A DNA stretch of 64,000 bases, from positions 2,351,754-2,415,753 of the forward strand of contig OZ024792.1 in assembly GCA_964017065.1 (NCBI GenBank), written 5' to 3'. Below are positions 53,902-64,000 of the stretch, one piece after another. This stretch comes from Haliclona indistincta. Taxonomy: Eukaryota > Porifera > Demospongiae > Haplosclerida > Chalinidae. Each line of letters opens with the position of its first letter. The first letter of the stretch is position 1. The translations under genes and the position numbers were made by a program. Under the pieces are notes generated by a model. That model saw nothing but the letters and a program-made list of their open reading frames with translations. It was not told the DNA's origin and searched no databases.

Positions 53902-56900
53902 TCATAGTACATTAACATAGTGTGTCTCATTGGTTGATGGTCTCTGATGAGCTGTGCCATATGCTGCATTATCTGTCATCTCAACATCATCCGCACCATC
54001 ACTACAAGCATAGAGTGAACACAGTATACACAGAGTGTGTACAACACTTACTTGGTCAGTAATTCAGGCTGGTCATACACTGGTTGGTCTCTATCACTGC
54101 TTGATGGAAGAGTCCTTTATAGTAAGAATTGTCAGCAAAGTGTACAATCTTACTTTTCAAGATCAAATGAGTGTCTCCTTCTCATTAATATACAACCAAT
54201 CACAAACACAATGTTACCAATCAGTGATACTATCAGTAATACTGATGCTACACCCAGTCCAGCAATGAAAATGAAACTAGATGTGGAAGTGATCGGAGTT
54301 AATGATGTGGTCAGCACTGGGAAAGAGAAATAGAGTAGCAAATTACATTCTCACTCAGATTATTAGGGAGGCACCGTAGTGACTTCCTATGTAGGGATGA
54401 ACGCGAAAACAAAATGGCGGCTACATACAATGTATGAGCGTTCAAACGCTGATATTTCGCCTGGTGATGAATTTTATACGTCCAAAGACACCTAGATCTG
54501 CTCTCTGGCGTTGCCCCGTCTTACACTAGTAAGGAAATTGCTCTAAATTGTTACAAAGGTGACGAACCTGGAAACGGTGAAAATCGAGTTTCATTGTCTT
54601 CTTTCTTTCTTCAGCGCGCCTAGCGCCTTTACGCGAGCAGTACCAAGACCAAACCACCTACGAACAGTCGTCAAATTCTTCTGGCAGGTGCCTTTGAACT
54701 TTGTTTTTAGCGAAACGTAGCTTCGTCCCCTGCCATTAATTTTCGCAACGAAACGAACGAATAAGCGAAAATTAAGGCCTGGTATCTATTGCATGGGTAA
54801 TTGTGCGCATGCGCTGGCTATGAAAACACGTGGCCTGGCTACTGATTCTCGATATAATACCTGCTGTGCACAGCGTTGCTGTAGTTACGCTACTGACGAA
54901 TGCAGCAACGTGGTAGACGCCAGATACTCGGTTTTCGAAGAGACTCTGTGAACAATTGTATATCAAACATTCATTCCTACTTTTGCAGGTTGATCCGCAT
55001 TTGGAACTCTCTTCCCCCTATCGACTTATCACTTTCTTTTCTTTCTATCAAACAGCAAATAAAGCAATTTTTCTGGAATATTTTTTTATCACAATTTGAC
55101 CCTTCTTTGCCCTGTTCCTTCCATGTTGTTTGTCCTTGTTTTAAATGTAGCCATTTACCTGTTAGTGTTACATTTTCCTCCTAGTTTTTTTTTTTTCTTT
55201 TTTGGGGTTCTAATAGCTCTTATTATTATCCCCTCAGAACTCATTCCTCCTGCTCTCTGCATCTTTGGTTTTTTGCTTTTCCTTTGTTCTGTAAAACTTG
55301 AATTGAATTGAATTGAATGTCCGCACAGAGTCACCGTACACAGTAGGGGCCGCGCGAACACAGACAGGACTTCGCTACTCGTACTCGAGCACTAGATCCG
55401 CTTATACTGGTTGAAACGCAGACAGTAGGCTTCTTGTAGCGCCATTTTCACGTGAATATACGGGCTAATATCACAAACAAATATTCGAGTGTGAACGGAT
55501 TCCCCAGATTCTGGGGAATGGTCAAAGGTCACCCTTGCAATAGATACCAGGCCCTTTTTTCGCGCTTCCGTTTTCGTTCGTCCGTTTCGTAAGCGAAAAA
55601 AATTGGCCTGGGGACGGCGATATTGATTTCGCAATTTCTAAGCGAAACGGCGATATTGATTTCGCGATTTCTCGATCGTGATCAGTGTTAGACGCCATTA
55701 TTATGATTGTGCAATACGCACGTGACCAAGCAGTGGCTAACGCACGTGACCAAGCACTAGCTTGTCGAGTATCTCGAGTATCTCCGCGCCGTATGGAACA
55801 CAATCACAAATTTGTCTGGAGTCTTTGAAGAATGGTAAGCTCGTGTAGGATCACCATTTTGGCGATTTTGGCTAGCTAGATGTCGCTACAAACAATTGTG
55901 GGCGGGGCTGCATGAATGCGTAGCTACGTAGGCGAGCTGATATGTACAGCTAGCTGTACGAGTTTAAAATTATTAATAATAAAGAAAAGCCATCAACAAC
56001 AGGAAAACTAAACTAATGGTGGAAACAAAGACGACTCAGTACGTGCATGATATTGAACTGCACTTCACTGAAAAAGAAAAAGGACACAAACAAGAAAATT
56101 AAAAGATTTCTATCGAATGTAGGGATAAAGAAATCTACCACTGGTTCACAATATAAACCAACAAGGAACAAGCATGGAATGGTAACACGATTGATTTGCT
56201 AACAGACCATAGATCCCTACATCAGTGGTTGTACTGACATAAGATCAATATTATGTCACAAGCTGAATTCAATTCAATGCACGTCAGGTGTCAGTCAACG
56301 GCAACTAGCTGAACTAGCTATAGTTTGTCACAGCAGCCACTGATGTAGGGATCTATGGTCTGTTAGCAAGTCAATCGTGTTACCATTCCATGCTTGTTCC
56401 TTGTTGGTTTACATTGTGAACCAGTGGTAGATTTCTTTATCCCTACATCCATTTGATTTCGATAGAAATCATTTTAATTTTCTTAAACCTTGTGACTAGC
56501 TATAGTCTCATCATTCCTACTCAGTGAATGTTTCAGCACACAAACGTATAATGGGTATTTGGGTTTGTCAAATTTGATAAAAATTATAGTATAATGATAC
56601 AAGCTGGTTATCAAAAAATATTGCAAAAAAATATCATTCATAAAATTTGAAGTCCTAAAACCTTACCATAATTGTATGGCAGGTAATTTTGGCGGAAGGA
56701 ATTTTGCCAAATTTGACAAATTGTCAAGAATTTGCTTTTTCTATTATGTGAACTAGGCACTGGAGGCCAAATTAAATCATATTTCTTTCAAACACACTTG
56801 TTTACCTGTAACAACAGCTAGCGGTGTTCCAGGTGTACTGTTGAATGTCTGTCCACTAACAGAGAGTGATACACTGACACTGAACTGGTACTGCTGTCCT

Positions 56901-59660
56901 TGCTGCAGTCCTGACACCACTCCAGAGGAGGCACTTGCTGGGAAAACTGCAGTTCCTGTGACAGCCTGTCTCTTCCTCCTGCCACTACCCACTCTACTGT
57001 AATGTACAGTGTAGTGATCCACCACTGACAGGTTCACTGGAGTCCAGGAGACATTCACTGTTGTTCTATTGACAGCATCTACTGATACTATACTGATAGA
57101 AGCTGAAATTAGAGATTAAAAATCTAACAATGATAATAAAATTGAACACTCACGAATATTTGTGGTTAATGCATTGTCTGAAACAGCTTCTCCTGGTCCT
57201 ATGATAGTGTATGCTCTGACATTGTATTCAATAGCAGTGTTGGGAGGGAGGTCCCTCAGTGTGAGCTGTGTGGCTGATGTTTTGGTGTAGTTCAATACTC
57301 CAGTGCTGTTGTAGGTGACCTGATACATTGTGATGACACCATTAGGTTCTGAGGGAGCACTCCATGAGATTGTGAGCTGGACCACTCCTGGAGTGGCTGA
57401 CAGATCAGACACTGGACCAGGAACTGCCACATGTACAGGAACACACACTAACAATGCAACTATTATGATCTGTTCATTACTCACTATCCTGCAGTGTCTC
57501 CACAGTGATAGATGTACTGTATGGTCCAGTCCCTCCAGCATTGACTGCTGCCACTTGCACAGAGTAGCTGGTGAATGGAGTCAGTCCAGTCAACACATGC
57601 TGTCTGCTTCCCTCTCCTGTAGTGTTCACAATGGAGGTGCCATTGCTGTAGCGCAGTCTGTATCTAGTGATGGGTCCTCTCTGATCTGGGCAGGGTACTG
57701 TCCCCCACTGCACAGTCAGTGACCTGCTCTCCACTGATGAGCTAGTGAGTCCATCAGGAGCACCAGTAGGAGCTGCATGAGAGAAGTTTTAAGCGATCAA
57801 ATTTAACAATTAACTCAGAGATTACCTAGTGTTAGTGTATTGGGAAATGATGTGAGTGTATTACTCATTCCAATACCATCATACACAGCCACCACACTGA
57901 TAGTACAGGTGCTGGCAGGAGCTAGAGAAGAGAATGTATGAGTAGTAGCACTTGTGATAAAAGCTGATCCTTGAGTTGTTGATGATATGTCACACAATAG
58001 TCTACAGGAGTATGAGACAGTGTAGTGGCTAGGTGAATAATATGGTGGTTGCATCCATGATACCATGATAAAAGTGGAACCAGGGGATAGCATTACATTA
58101 TTTGGTAGCTGAGGAATGTCTACATAACACAATTATAGTTGCATTGTTACCACACATTGAGTATCTCACCAATCACTACTGAAGCTGTGTTACTGTGAAC
58201 ACTGGGCAGCACAGGTGCTCCCTCTGCTCCATATCCCACTACAAAGAATGAATGATTCCCTGATGTCAGTCCAGTCAGTGTCAGCTCAGTGTTGCTGATG
58301 TTCCCTCCACTGAGTGTGCTGCCACCATCTACCTGGTAGAACACCTCATAACCAGCTGGTACTGCTGATGAGGGAGCAGACCAGGAGACCAGAACACTGT
58401 TGATATCAGTCCTGTTCACATTGAGATCAGTGGGAGTACCTGCAACTGAAGAGAGAGGAGGAATGATTCACTCACTTATAATCACTCACCAGTTACTGTG
58501 ACAGTAGAGGATCCTGGATTACCCCTTGGATCAAAGTTATAACTGCCACTTGCAATATTAATACGTCCCTCAACACTCACAGTACAAGTATATGTTGCTC
58601 CTACTCTTGGTTGAGAGTCTAGATTCACTGTGACACGACTCATGTCTGGATGTGTACTATTGATATATCGTGACCTGATCACCTCACGAGTAAATAGTGG
58701 AGTAGGTCCTCTTGTATTGAACAACTGTACACTATCACGAGTACATCTGATTAAAGATGGTGGTCCAAATGAGACAGTGAAAGACAATGAGATTCCAATG
58801 TTAGGATTAGCATCTCTTGATGAGAGTATGGAGAGTGTCATGGTAGAGTCTACTGATGGACCAGCTACACAATGAAATGAAGCTAGATAATAAATATAAA
58901 GAACTAAAATTATCAATGTAAGGATTAATGCATTCTTCAATGATTGTAGTTATGTAGCTATAGTGGGATCAGGTTTCCTCTGGTCAGGGGTTTATTTGAC
59001 ATTATCATAATGAGGATTGTATTTGAGATTCAGTGAGGTGTCCTCTAAGAGGCCCCGGTTCCACTGTATACTGAACTTACTATATCCATTAAACAATGTG
59101 TCAGTATACATTACCCAGTAGTGGGTATTGATATCCAGGTTGGAGATAGTAGTGTTGCACTTCAAGAATCCCTGGAAATTGATCATGTCGTCATCTACTA
59201 TCGCTCCAATTTGGTTAGTACATTTCAGTTGTTGGAATGGTATGTTGTTAGTGTTACTGGGTTCACTAGTGGGGACTACAGTGAAGTCATCAGGTCCATT
59301 TCCAGTAGAGTAGAACATGTCTCCAATGTTGCTGCCCATACCACCATTGCTTGCACTATTAACCTGACACCACAGACCATGTTGAAATACTTGAGTCTTG
59401 CTGAACAGTGCCCATGGTGAGACAAACCGTCCACCAACCTGTGATCTAAACTCTGAAACAATAGAAAGAGTTTGAACATGCGTAGTCTACTATAGTATAC
59501 ATTGTACTGTACCTCCAGAAGGGGCGCGTACATCAGGGAATACACCAGTCTTGTCTATTCCAGCGATCAATCCGTTCGTACTAGACAGCGTATTGCAGCC
59601 GTTCTGGGCCGTTACGGTGTACGTACATGTACACACGAGCAGGAAAGCGCTCAGCTTCAT
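53902..59660 (-). CDS. R3: type-I membrane receptor, conserved N-domain-Ig-like-five FN3-TM
   Basis: Exons 59660-59513, 59452-59081, 58864-58490, 58445-58170, 58119-57826, 57772-57485, 57423-57154, 57102-56806, 54316-54154, 54114-54052 and 54001-53902 encode 881 aa. Same plan as R2 but with two additional FN3 exons (GPVSDLSATPGVVQLTISWS and NVSWTPVNLSVVDHYTVHYS). The last FN3 has a furin-type site SGRRKRQAV. TM VASVLLIVSLIGNIVFVIGC, then RRRHSFDLEK; the tail has YDQPELL, YGTAH and a shortened HYVNVL end. The intron before the TM exon (2.5 kb) holds element C and a foldback element. Probably an adhesion or recognition receptor; ligand unknown. Confidence 0.88.
54718..55640. mobile_element. Element C: member of the 9-bp-TSD family with altered right end
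   Basis: Left end TAGCTTCGTCCCCTGCC preceded by AGCGAAACG (54709-54717); the same 9 bases recur at 55641-55649. The right arm (CCAGGCC...TTGGCCTGGGGAC, up to 55615) is followed not by GAGGCTA but by a tandem duplication of target sequence (GGCGATATTGATTTCGC twice). NRF1-like TGCGCATGCGC at 54804-54814. It contains a LINE 3' end and lies within the R3 intron. Confidence 0.75.
54955..55320 (+). mobile_element. LINE 3' end with (AATTG)n tail
   Basis: Coding remnant RLIRIWNSLPPIDLSLSFLS and IKQFFWNIFLSQFDP, characteristic of the C-terminus of non-LTR retrotransposon ORF2, followed by a T-rich UTR and a tail of TTGAATTGAATTGAATTGAA. Severely 5'-truncated; it lies inside element C. Confidence 0.75.
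56093..56484. mobile_element. Foldback element, 392 bp
   Basis: Arms of about 150 bp (AAGAAAATTAAAAGATTTCT at the left, reverse complement at the right with small indels), including the TGTAGGGAT blocks, around a loop of about 85 bp. In the R3 intron. Confidence 0.85.
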
Positions 59661-59787
59661 GATAGCTAATGTCGGACGTTGGAGAATGAAAAAAAATCCT
59701 GTTGGGAGTCTGCACAAAACTAGAGACATATAATAAAATAACTCTGCAATGTTGAAATAACTACAGTTGATTGCGAAGATCTTGCAT

Positions 59788-59893
59788 ATCGATGTCAAAA
59801 GCGGAAGTATGACGTTGACCAATCAAATTGACTTCCACGTGTATTCAATATGTCTGATTGGTCAACGTCATACTTCCGCTTTTGACATCGAGT
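59788..59893. repeat. Hairpin with 37-bp stem
   Basis: TCGATGTCAAAAGCGGAAGT through GACGTTGACCAATCA pairs perfectly with its inverted copy; loop about 29 nt. It lies 130 bp upstream of the R3 start codon, so it may be a MITE or affect the R3 promoter. Confidence 0.85.
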
Positions 59894-59959
59894 ATTGAGC
59901 TATAATGATTTGCTTCAATATTTCTGGGATAACAGGGGTAAGGAATCCATGCTAGACAA

Positions 59960-60405
59960 TAATACACTTGTGATCTAACCTGGAGTAGTCATACTAAAAT
60001 GGTTTGTGCTAAAGCTAGAAAATTACTTGGTCACTAATGTACAGAAAGTTTTATGATGCGTCAGCTGATACTCTGTGTCATCTTTATTTGTCAATGGTAC
60101 GTCCTCATCTTGAGTATGCCTCTCCTGTGTGGTCACCACATTTGACCAAAGATAAGGAATTGATTGAGAGTGTCCAAAAATTTGCGTTAAGGATAGCAAG
60201 CAAGAGCTGGTTAATGCCTTATCATGAAATACTGATTCAATTTAACGTTTCTAGTCTTGAATCACGCAGATGTGTGGCTAGACTTACTATTCTGTATAAA
60301 ATAACTCATAACCTTTGTTTTTTTCCTGTTCATGTATTTAATTATTTTAGTACAAAGACATTACACCTTGCATTAGCATTTTGCTATTTTGTGTTGTGTC
60401 TATAA
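59960..60405 (+). pseudogene. LINE reverse-transcriptase thumb fragment
   Basis: Reads KMVCAKARKLLGH, stop, then YRKFYDASADTLCHLYLSMV and RPHLEYASPVWSPHLTKD, the standard end of the RT domain in CR1/L2/Jockey-like LINEs. Both ends are lost. Confidence 0.82.
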
Positions 60406-60533
60406 TTATTATTTAAAAAATAATAATAATAATAATTATAACATTTCGTCATAAATTATGATCTTTCTGTACTATGTCTGTAGAGAGACACGAGCAAGGG
60501 AGTGGAATCATGTCATCCTCCATTGTGGTCATC
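60406..60533. other. Short spacer
   Basis: A (TAA)n stretch at 60417-60437; nothing else recognised. Confidence 0.5.
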
Positions 60534-60537
60534 TTAA

Positions 60538-61801
60538 CCCTTTAATTGCTGAATTATTTCGTCCAAATTTTGACCTGGTCTAAACTGGTGGTTTGTCTTG
60601 CAATTTTCTCCACCATCCCGTACGCTAGCTGTTCCAAACTAGCACCCTCTTCTCCTAGCATATAAATTTTACGACCATGTGCTAAACTCTAAGTTGGCCA
60701 CTCCCACTTCGGAACTGGAGCAACTTAAGGGTGCAGGCACACGCCCACGCACAATTTTAATTAATTTTTTAATTAGTTGTCAAGGAGTTGTATCTCTGAA
60801 ACTATCGTAGTTAGCAAAGTAAATCAAGCGCTAGTGTAAAGGCTACTATGACTGCAGTCTATTATGCAACACTGAACGCGAAAATCACTACGGGTATGAA
60901 ACCACGAAAGATGACAGATCGGCGTCTTCTAGCCGATATAACTTACCGTGGAATTGTTTCTGGAAACCAATCTCGCACTATCGCACACATCTAAGGAAGG
61001 ACAAGACATTGACAGAGAGCTTTTTTAGATGCACGACACGCAGAGCCAAGAAATTCGATTTTTCTTTTGTAGTATTGCTGGTTTAACATGTTGTACGCGG
61101 ATTATTAGGAAAAACTCTCTGTCAAGGTCTAGCGCACGTGTTGTGAAGGCTCAATTCCAAATTTGAGCCAATTTAGATGAACACTGATCTAGTTATATCA
61201 AGCTAAGTAAAGAATGTTTATGCCTGCCGTTGGAATTTATTGTGCGCCAGTCAATGAATGGGCGCCTATTGTGCGCCTAATGCGCACTTTTACCACAGTG
61301 TTATGAATAATGTTATTTGTGGTCATAGTAGGCTAACATAGTACCGCCCGCATGCATTCCTGCATAAGTTAATGGTAGTTAGGGCCTGCACCCTTAAGTG
61401 TTGCGGCCTCGTCATTTTTCAGCTGATTTTGGTCTTCGTCTAGCCATGGTGAATGATACAAAAACCTGGCGGTGTCCAGGTGAGCAAACAGGACAGTTTA
61501 GACCATGATCAATGCAATTGGTGCGTTTCCGGGCATCCTGAAGCCACAAAAATGCAAAAAAATTCTCGCCGCCAAGCGCCTTTCGGTTCCACCCTACAGG
61601 AAACACACCTATGTCAAGGTTTAGTCACAGTAATGTTTTAGTTGAATAAGCGCGAGAAACAATTTTTGTTTTTTTGGAAAAATTCCCATTCTACACTTTG
61701 GCTTAATTTGAGATTTCTGAGGCACTCTGCACACTGTTTATGATGTCCAATGTGGGTGGTACTAATTATGACGCCTAAAGGCGTCATTAGGGGTTAAAGG
61801 G
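60538..61801. mobile_element. piggyBac-like non-autonomous element (1,264 bp), TTAA flanks
   Basis: TTAA at 60534-60537 and 61802-61805 flank ends CCCTTTAA and TTAAAGGG. A CCC-start TIR with TTAA duplication is the piggyBac rule. Short internal inverted pieces GGTCTAAACTG / CAGTTTAGACC (60577-60588, 61492-61504) are present. No transposase was recognised. Confidence 0.6.
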
Positions 61802-61805
61802 TTAA

Positions 61806-62823
61806 TGCCCCAATCCACAATCCCAATCTGGTCTCAAACTGAGTCCAACAACTGAAACAATTTACTCACAATAAGATTCTCTTTCTCTAAAAATAAATAT
61901 AAGTGCACGAATCAATAGAGAACAACCAAGTCGATATACATACTATAGCTATACAATGGCATTGTGTACATGTACAGTACTGATGAACAACAATAGTAGT
62001 ATTTTGAGCTAGTATTAATGATATCTCTTTCTCAAACCTGCTTATCATAGCAGCTATGAGGTGAGTACACTGAGCTAGGTATCATAATATCACAGTAGTA
62101 GATAGTGTGCATGCATCGACGGAGTGTATGATGGGATCCTGGTATGCTGTGTTTTTACTGTTCAATCATTTTATCGCTTGTTAACCTACGCCAACATTCA
62201 TGAGTAGTCAGCATACTACAACGAATGTGTCCATATTTAATTTCTTAATGACATGCTAACAGGTTTTTGAAAATAATTACTGTTGATAATTTCCACAAGA
62301 ATTGGAAATTGTGAAATGAGTCATCTTATTGTGACCCTCACCCTATTGTGAAATGAGTCATCTTATTTATGCACAACTAACTCATGTGTAACCAAGGTGC
62401 ACAACAGCTACACAATATCAAATAATTTGCGTTGGTGTTGTAATAACTAAACTAAAAGTTTTGTATGAGTTACTAATAGCAAGCTAGTTACGATTCTTAG
62501 TGTAAAAATATTAGTAACAAGCTAGACTAAAACTAATTAGGATGATGCACAGTAGTGCGTCCCTATGTAGGGATGACCGGAAAACATGATGGCAGCTACG
62601 TTACAATGTATTGGGTGTACGTATTATCGTCCAACGTATATTTTCCAAATCTAAATTATCGACCATTACAGATACTATTATTAATATTTTAAGCACAGTT
62701 TTATTCCCAGGCTTGGAACTCGAACCCCCTAATGGTAAATTCAAATAAAACTGAATTACAATGAGAAAAAACTGTTACAACATAGAGAACATAGCTAGTC
62801 AATGAGAATGAGAACATAGTGTT
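61806..62823. other. Interval without gene
   Basis: A short direct repeat GTGAAATGAGTCATCTTATT occurs at 62310-62330 and 62349-62369. Sequence at 62553-62620 resembles 54372-54450 (CCCTATGTAGGGATGA...ATGGC), a dispersed repeat. No gene seen. Confidence 0.5.
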
Positions 62824-64000
62824 TCAGACACAATGAGAACATAGTTGTTCTGAATTGACAAGATGTGCTACAATGCAGTCTTCATGTAGCCAATGTGTAC
62901 ACGAACACTGTATCCATTCTGCGCCATTTTGTTCAGCTACATCTTGCTGATAGCTCCCAAAGCAAGCACAACAAATGTCACTCAAAATATTCTCTTCATT
63001 TCTTGCTGAATTGGACGGTTTTGTCTGTGCACGTCGTCGGGTCGTACTGGCCTTTTTGACTCTTTTATCCGCTGCGATTCTCGCCTTTTCTGCTCTCTCC
63101 TTGGCCTTTTGTTCTTTAGCAGCAGCCTTTTGTTTTTTCAACTCCTCTCGTTGCTTTTTCTTTAACTCTCTCTCCTGTTTTCTCATTGCCTTCTCTTCCT
63201 CTTCGCGTTTCTTCTTAGCAGCTTTTTCTTTGATTAACTTCAAGCACTCTGCACTAGTGAGCACCCTTGCTCCACCTCTTACTGTCGTTGCAGTTGTGGT
63301 TTTAGGGTTGGTTATAGCAGGCTGAGAAACTGGCTGTAAGTATTTACTAAGTGGATTAGTTGCTGTAGTTGCAGTATTTGCAATGTGGCCGAGACCTGAA
63401 TGACCAGTGTTAGTACTAGCCATAGAGTGATTAGAAAGCAGCACAGCTGTAGAGAGACAAAGATACAGAGAATAAGTAAATATATTCCACAACAATGCGT
63501 ACACATGCACACAATTACGTAAAGAAACACAAGCATGCGGGCGTAAGTGATTGCACAATCACATCATGAACACTAACCAGTTTCTGCAGGCCTGGGGTGA
63601 CGAAGCCTAAACTCAGCACCACTGCGCAATGTCACAGCTGCATAGGAACTAGAACCGGGCAGGATCCCAGCATCTTGAGAGACTGCCCTTGAGTAAATAG
63701 GATTAGCTACCGTGCTACTACGGACTATAGAGGATCCAGTCAGAGATACTGCTGCTGTCATAGGTGTCACAGTCGTAGATGGCTCATACAAAACGAGAGG
63801 AGAGGAAGAGAGTGTATCTGTGATGCACATACAGAAGATTACAGATGTTAACAGAGATGATTTATGTGCATCATGTCAATACCTGAAGAGTGACATGAAA
63901 GAGCCGGAGACGTATAAACACGACTATCACTTCTGAAATCATCCAGAAGATGGTCAGCTGCAGAGATACATGTACACGCAGGTGTAGAAGGACCAGACTC
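62824..64000 (-). CDS. pogo-like (DDE_1) transposase-derived protein, C-terminal exons with PHD/RING-type finger, partial
   Basis: Three exons seen: >64000-63883, 63817-63578 and 63446-62824, in phase. The first two encode Ser/Thr-rich sequence. The last encodes a basic helix (LTSAECLKLIKEKAAKKKRE ... KQREELKKQKAAAKEQ) and a zinc finger CCACF...WIQCSCTHWLHEDC...CSHC. This C-terminal combination is what I know from pogo/Tigger-type transposases in fish and cnidarians. The HTH and DDE domains would lie beyond the right edge, so activity cannot be judged. No frame damage in the visible part. Confidence 0.65.

Noticed and set aside
61412..61641. Cysteine-containing short ORFs as a piggyBac C-terminal zinc finger
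   Set aside because: Cys/His spacing does not fit the piggyBac pattern on either strand, and no DDD core is nearby.

Overview
The window is animal nuclear DNA. Genes are split by short GT-AG introns (mostly 45-600 bp) with conserved phases, and it carries metazoan genes: LIN37, RAD52, WDR82, a mitochondrial-carrier homolog (MTCH), a C2H2 zinc-finger protein and secreted FN3/Ig-like receptors. Gene density, intron size, kinase-Kelch proteins and tandem FN3 receptors suggest a demosponge, possibly an Amphimedon-like haplosclerid. That placement is inference. All multi-exon models were built by hand from ORF continuity, splice sites and phase; their exon lengths add up in frame.

Region 1 (1-16.9 kb) is ordinary, compact gene space. 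Two paralogous kinase-Kelch genes converge tail to tail (1-3228 plus, 3395-6238 minus); the left one carries a PDZ domain between kinase and Kelch parts. MTCH and LIN37 follow on the minus strand. LIN37 shares a 248-bp divergent promoter with RAD52. Then come a small orphan gene, a 2-kb gene-free gap and a minus-strand zinc-finger gene divergent from WDR82.

Region 2 (18.1-33.3 kb) is WDR82 intron 6, about 15.2 kb, against under 500 bp for its other introns. It holds a six-exon gene for a 1,613-aa transposon-like protein with two coding minisatellites, a 62-67-bp minisatellite, a truncated tRNA-Lys-like sequence, a 707-bp foldback element, a DIRS-like tyrosine-recombinase retrotransposon lacking its RT, and hAT-related remnants with a purine-rich leader.

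Region 3 (33.6-59.7 kb) holds three paralogous type-I membrane receptors (R1 plus; R2 and R3 minus) around a 15-exon hydantoinase-A/DUF917 fusion gene. Around them lie duplicated scraps: a broken copy of hydantoinase exons 1-2, a broken copy of the WDR82 3' end, and a stray copy of the last hydantoinase exon. R1 has a 39-bp-repeat mucin-like stalk and a terminal exon split by a poly-T insertion. Between R2 and R3 are many TIR elements. One family has exact 9-bp target duplications; one member broke a telobox (TRF-like) exon and another carries a RecQ-helicase fragment itself interrupted by a hAT-type MITE.

Region 4 (59.7-64 kb) holds a LINE RT fragment, a TTAA-flanked piggyBac-like non-autonomous element and the C-terminal exons of a pogo-like transposase running off the right edge.
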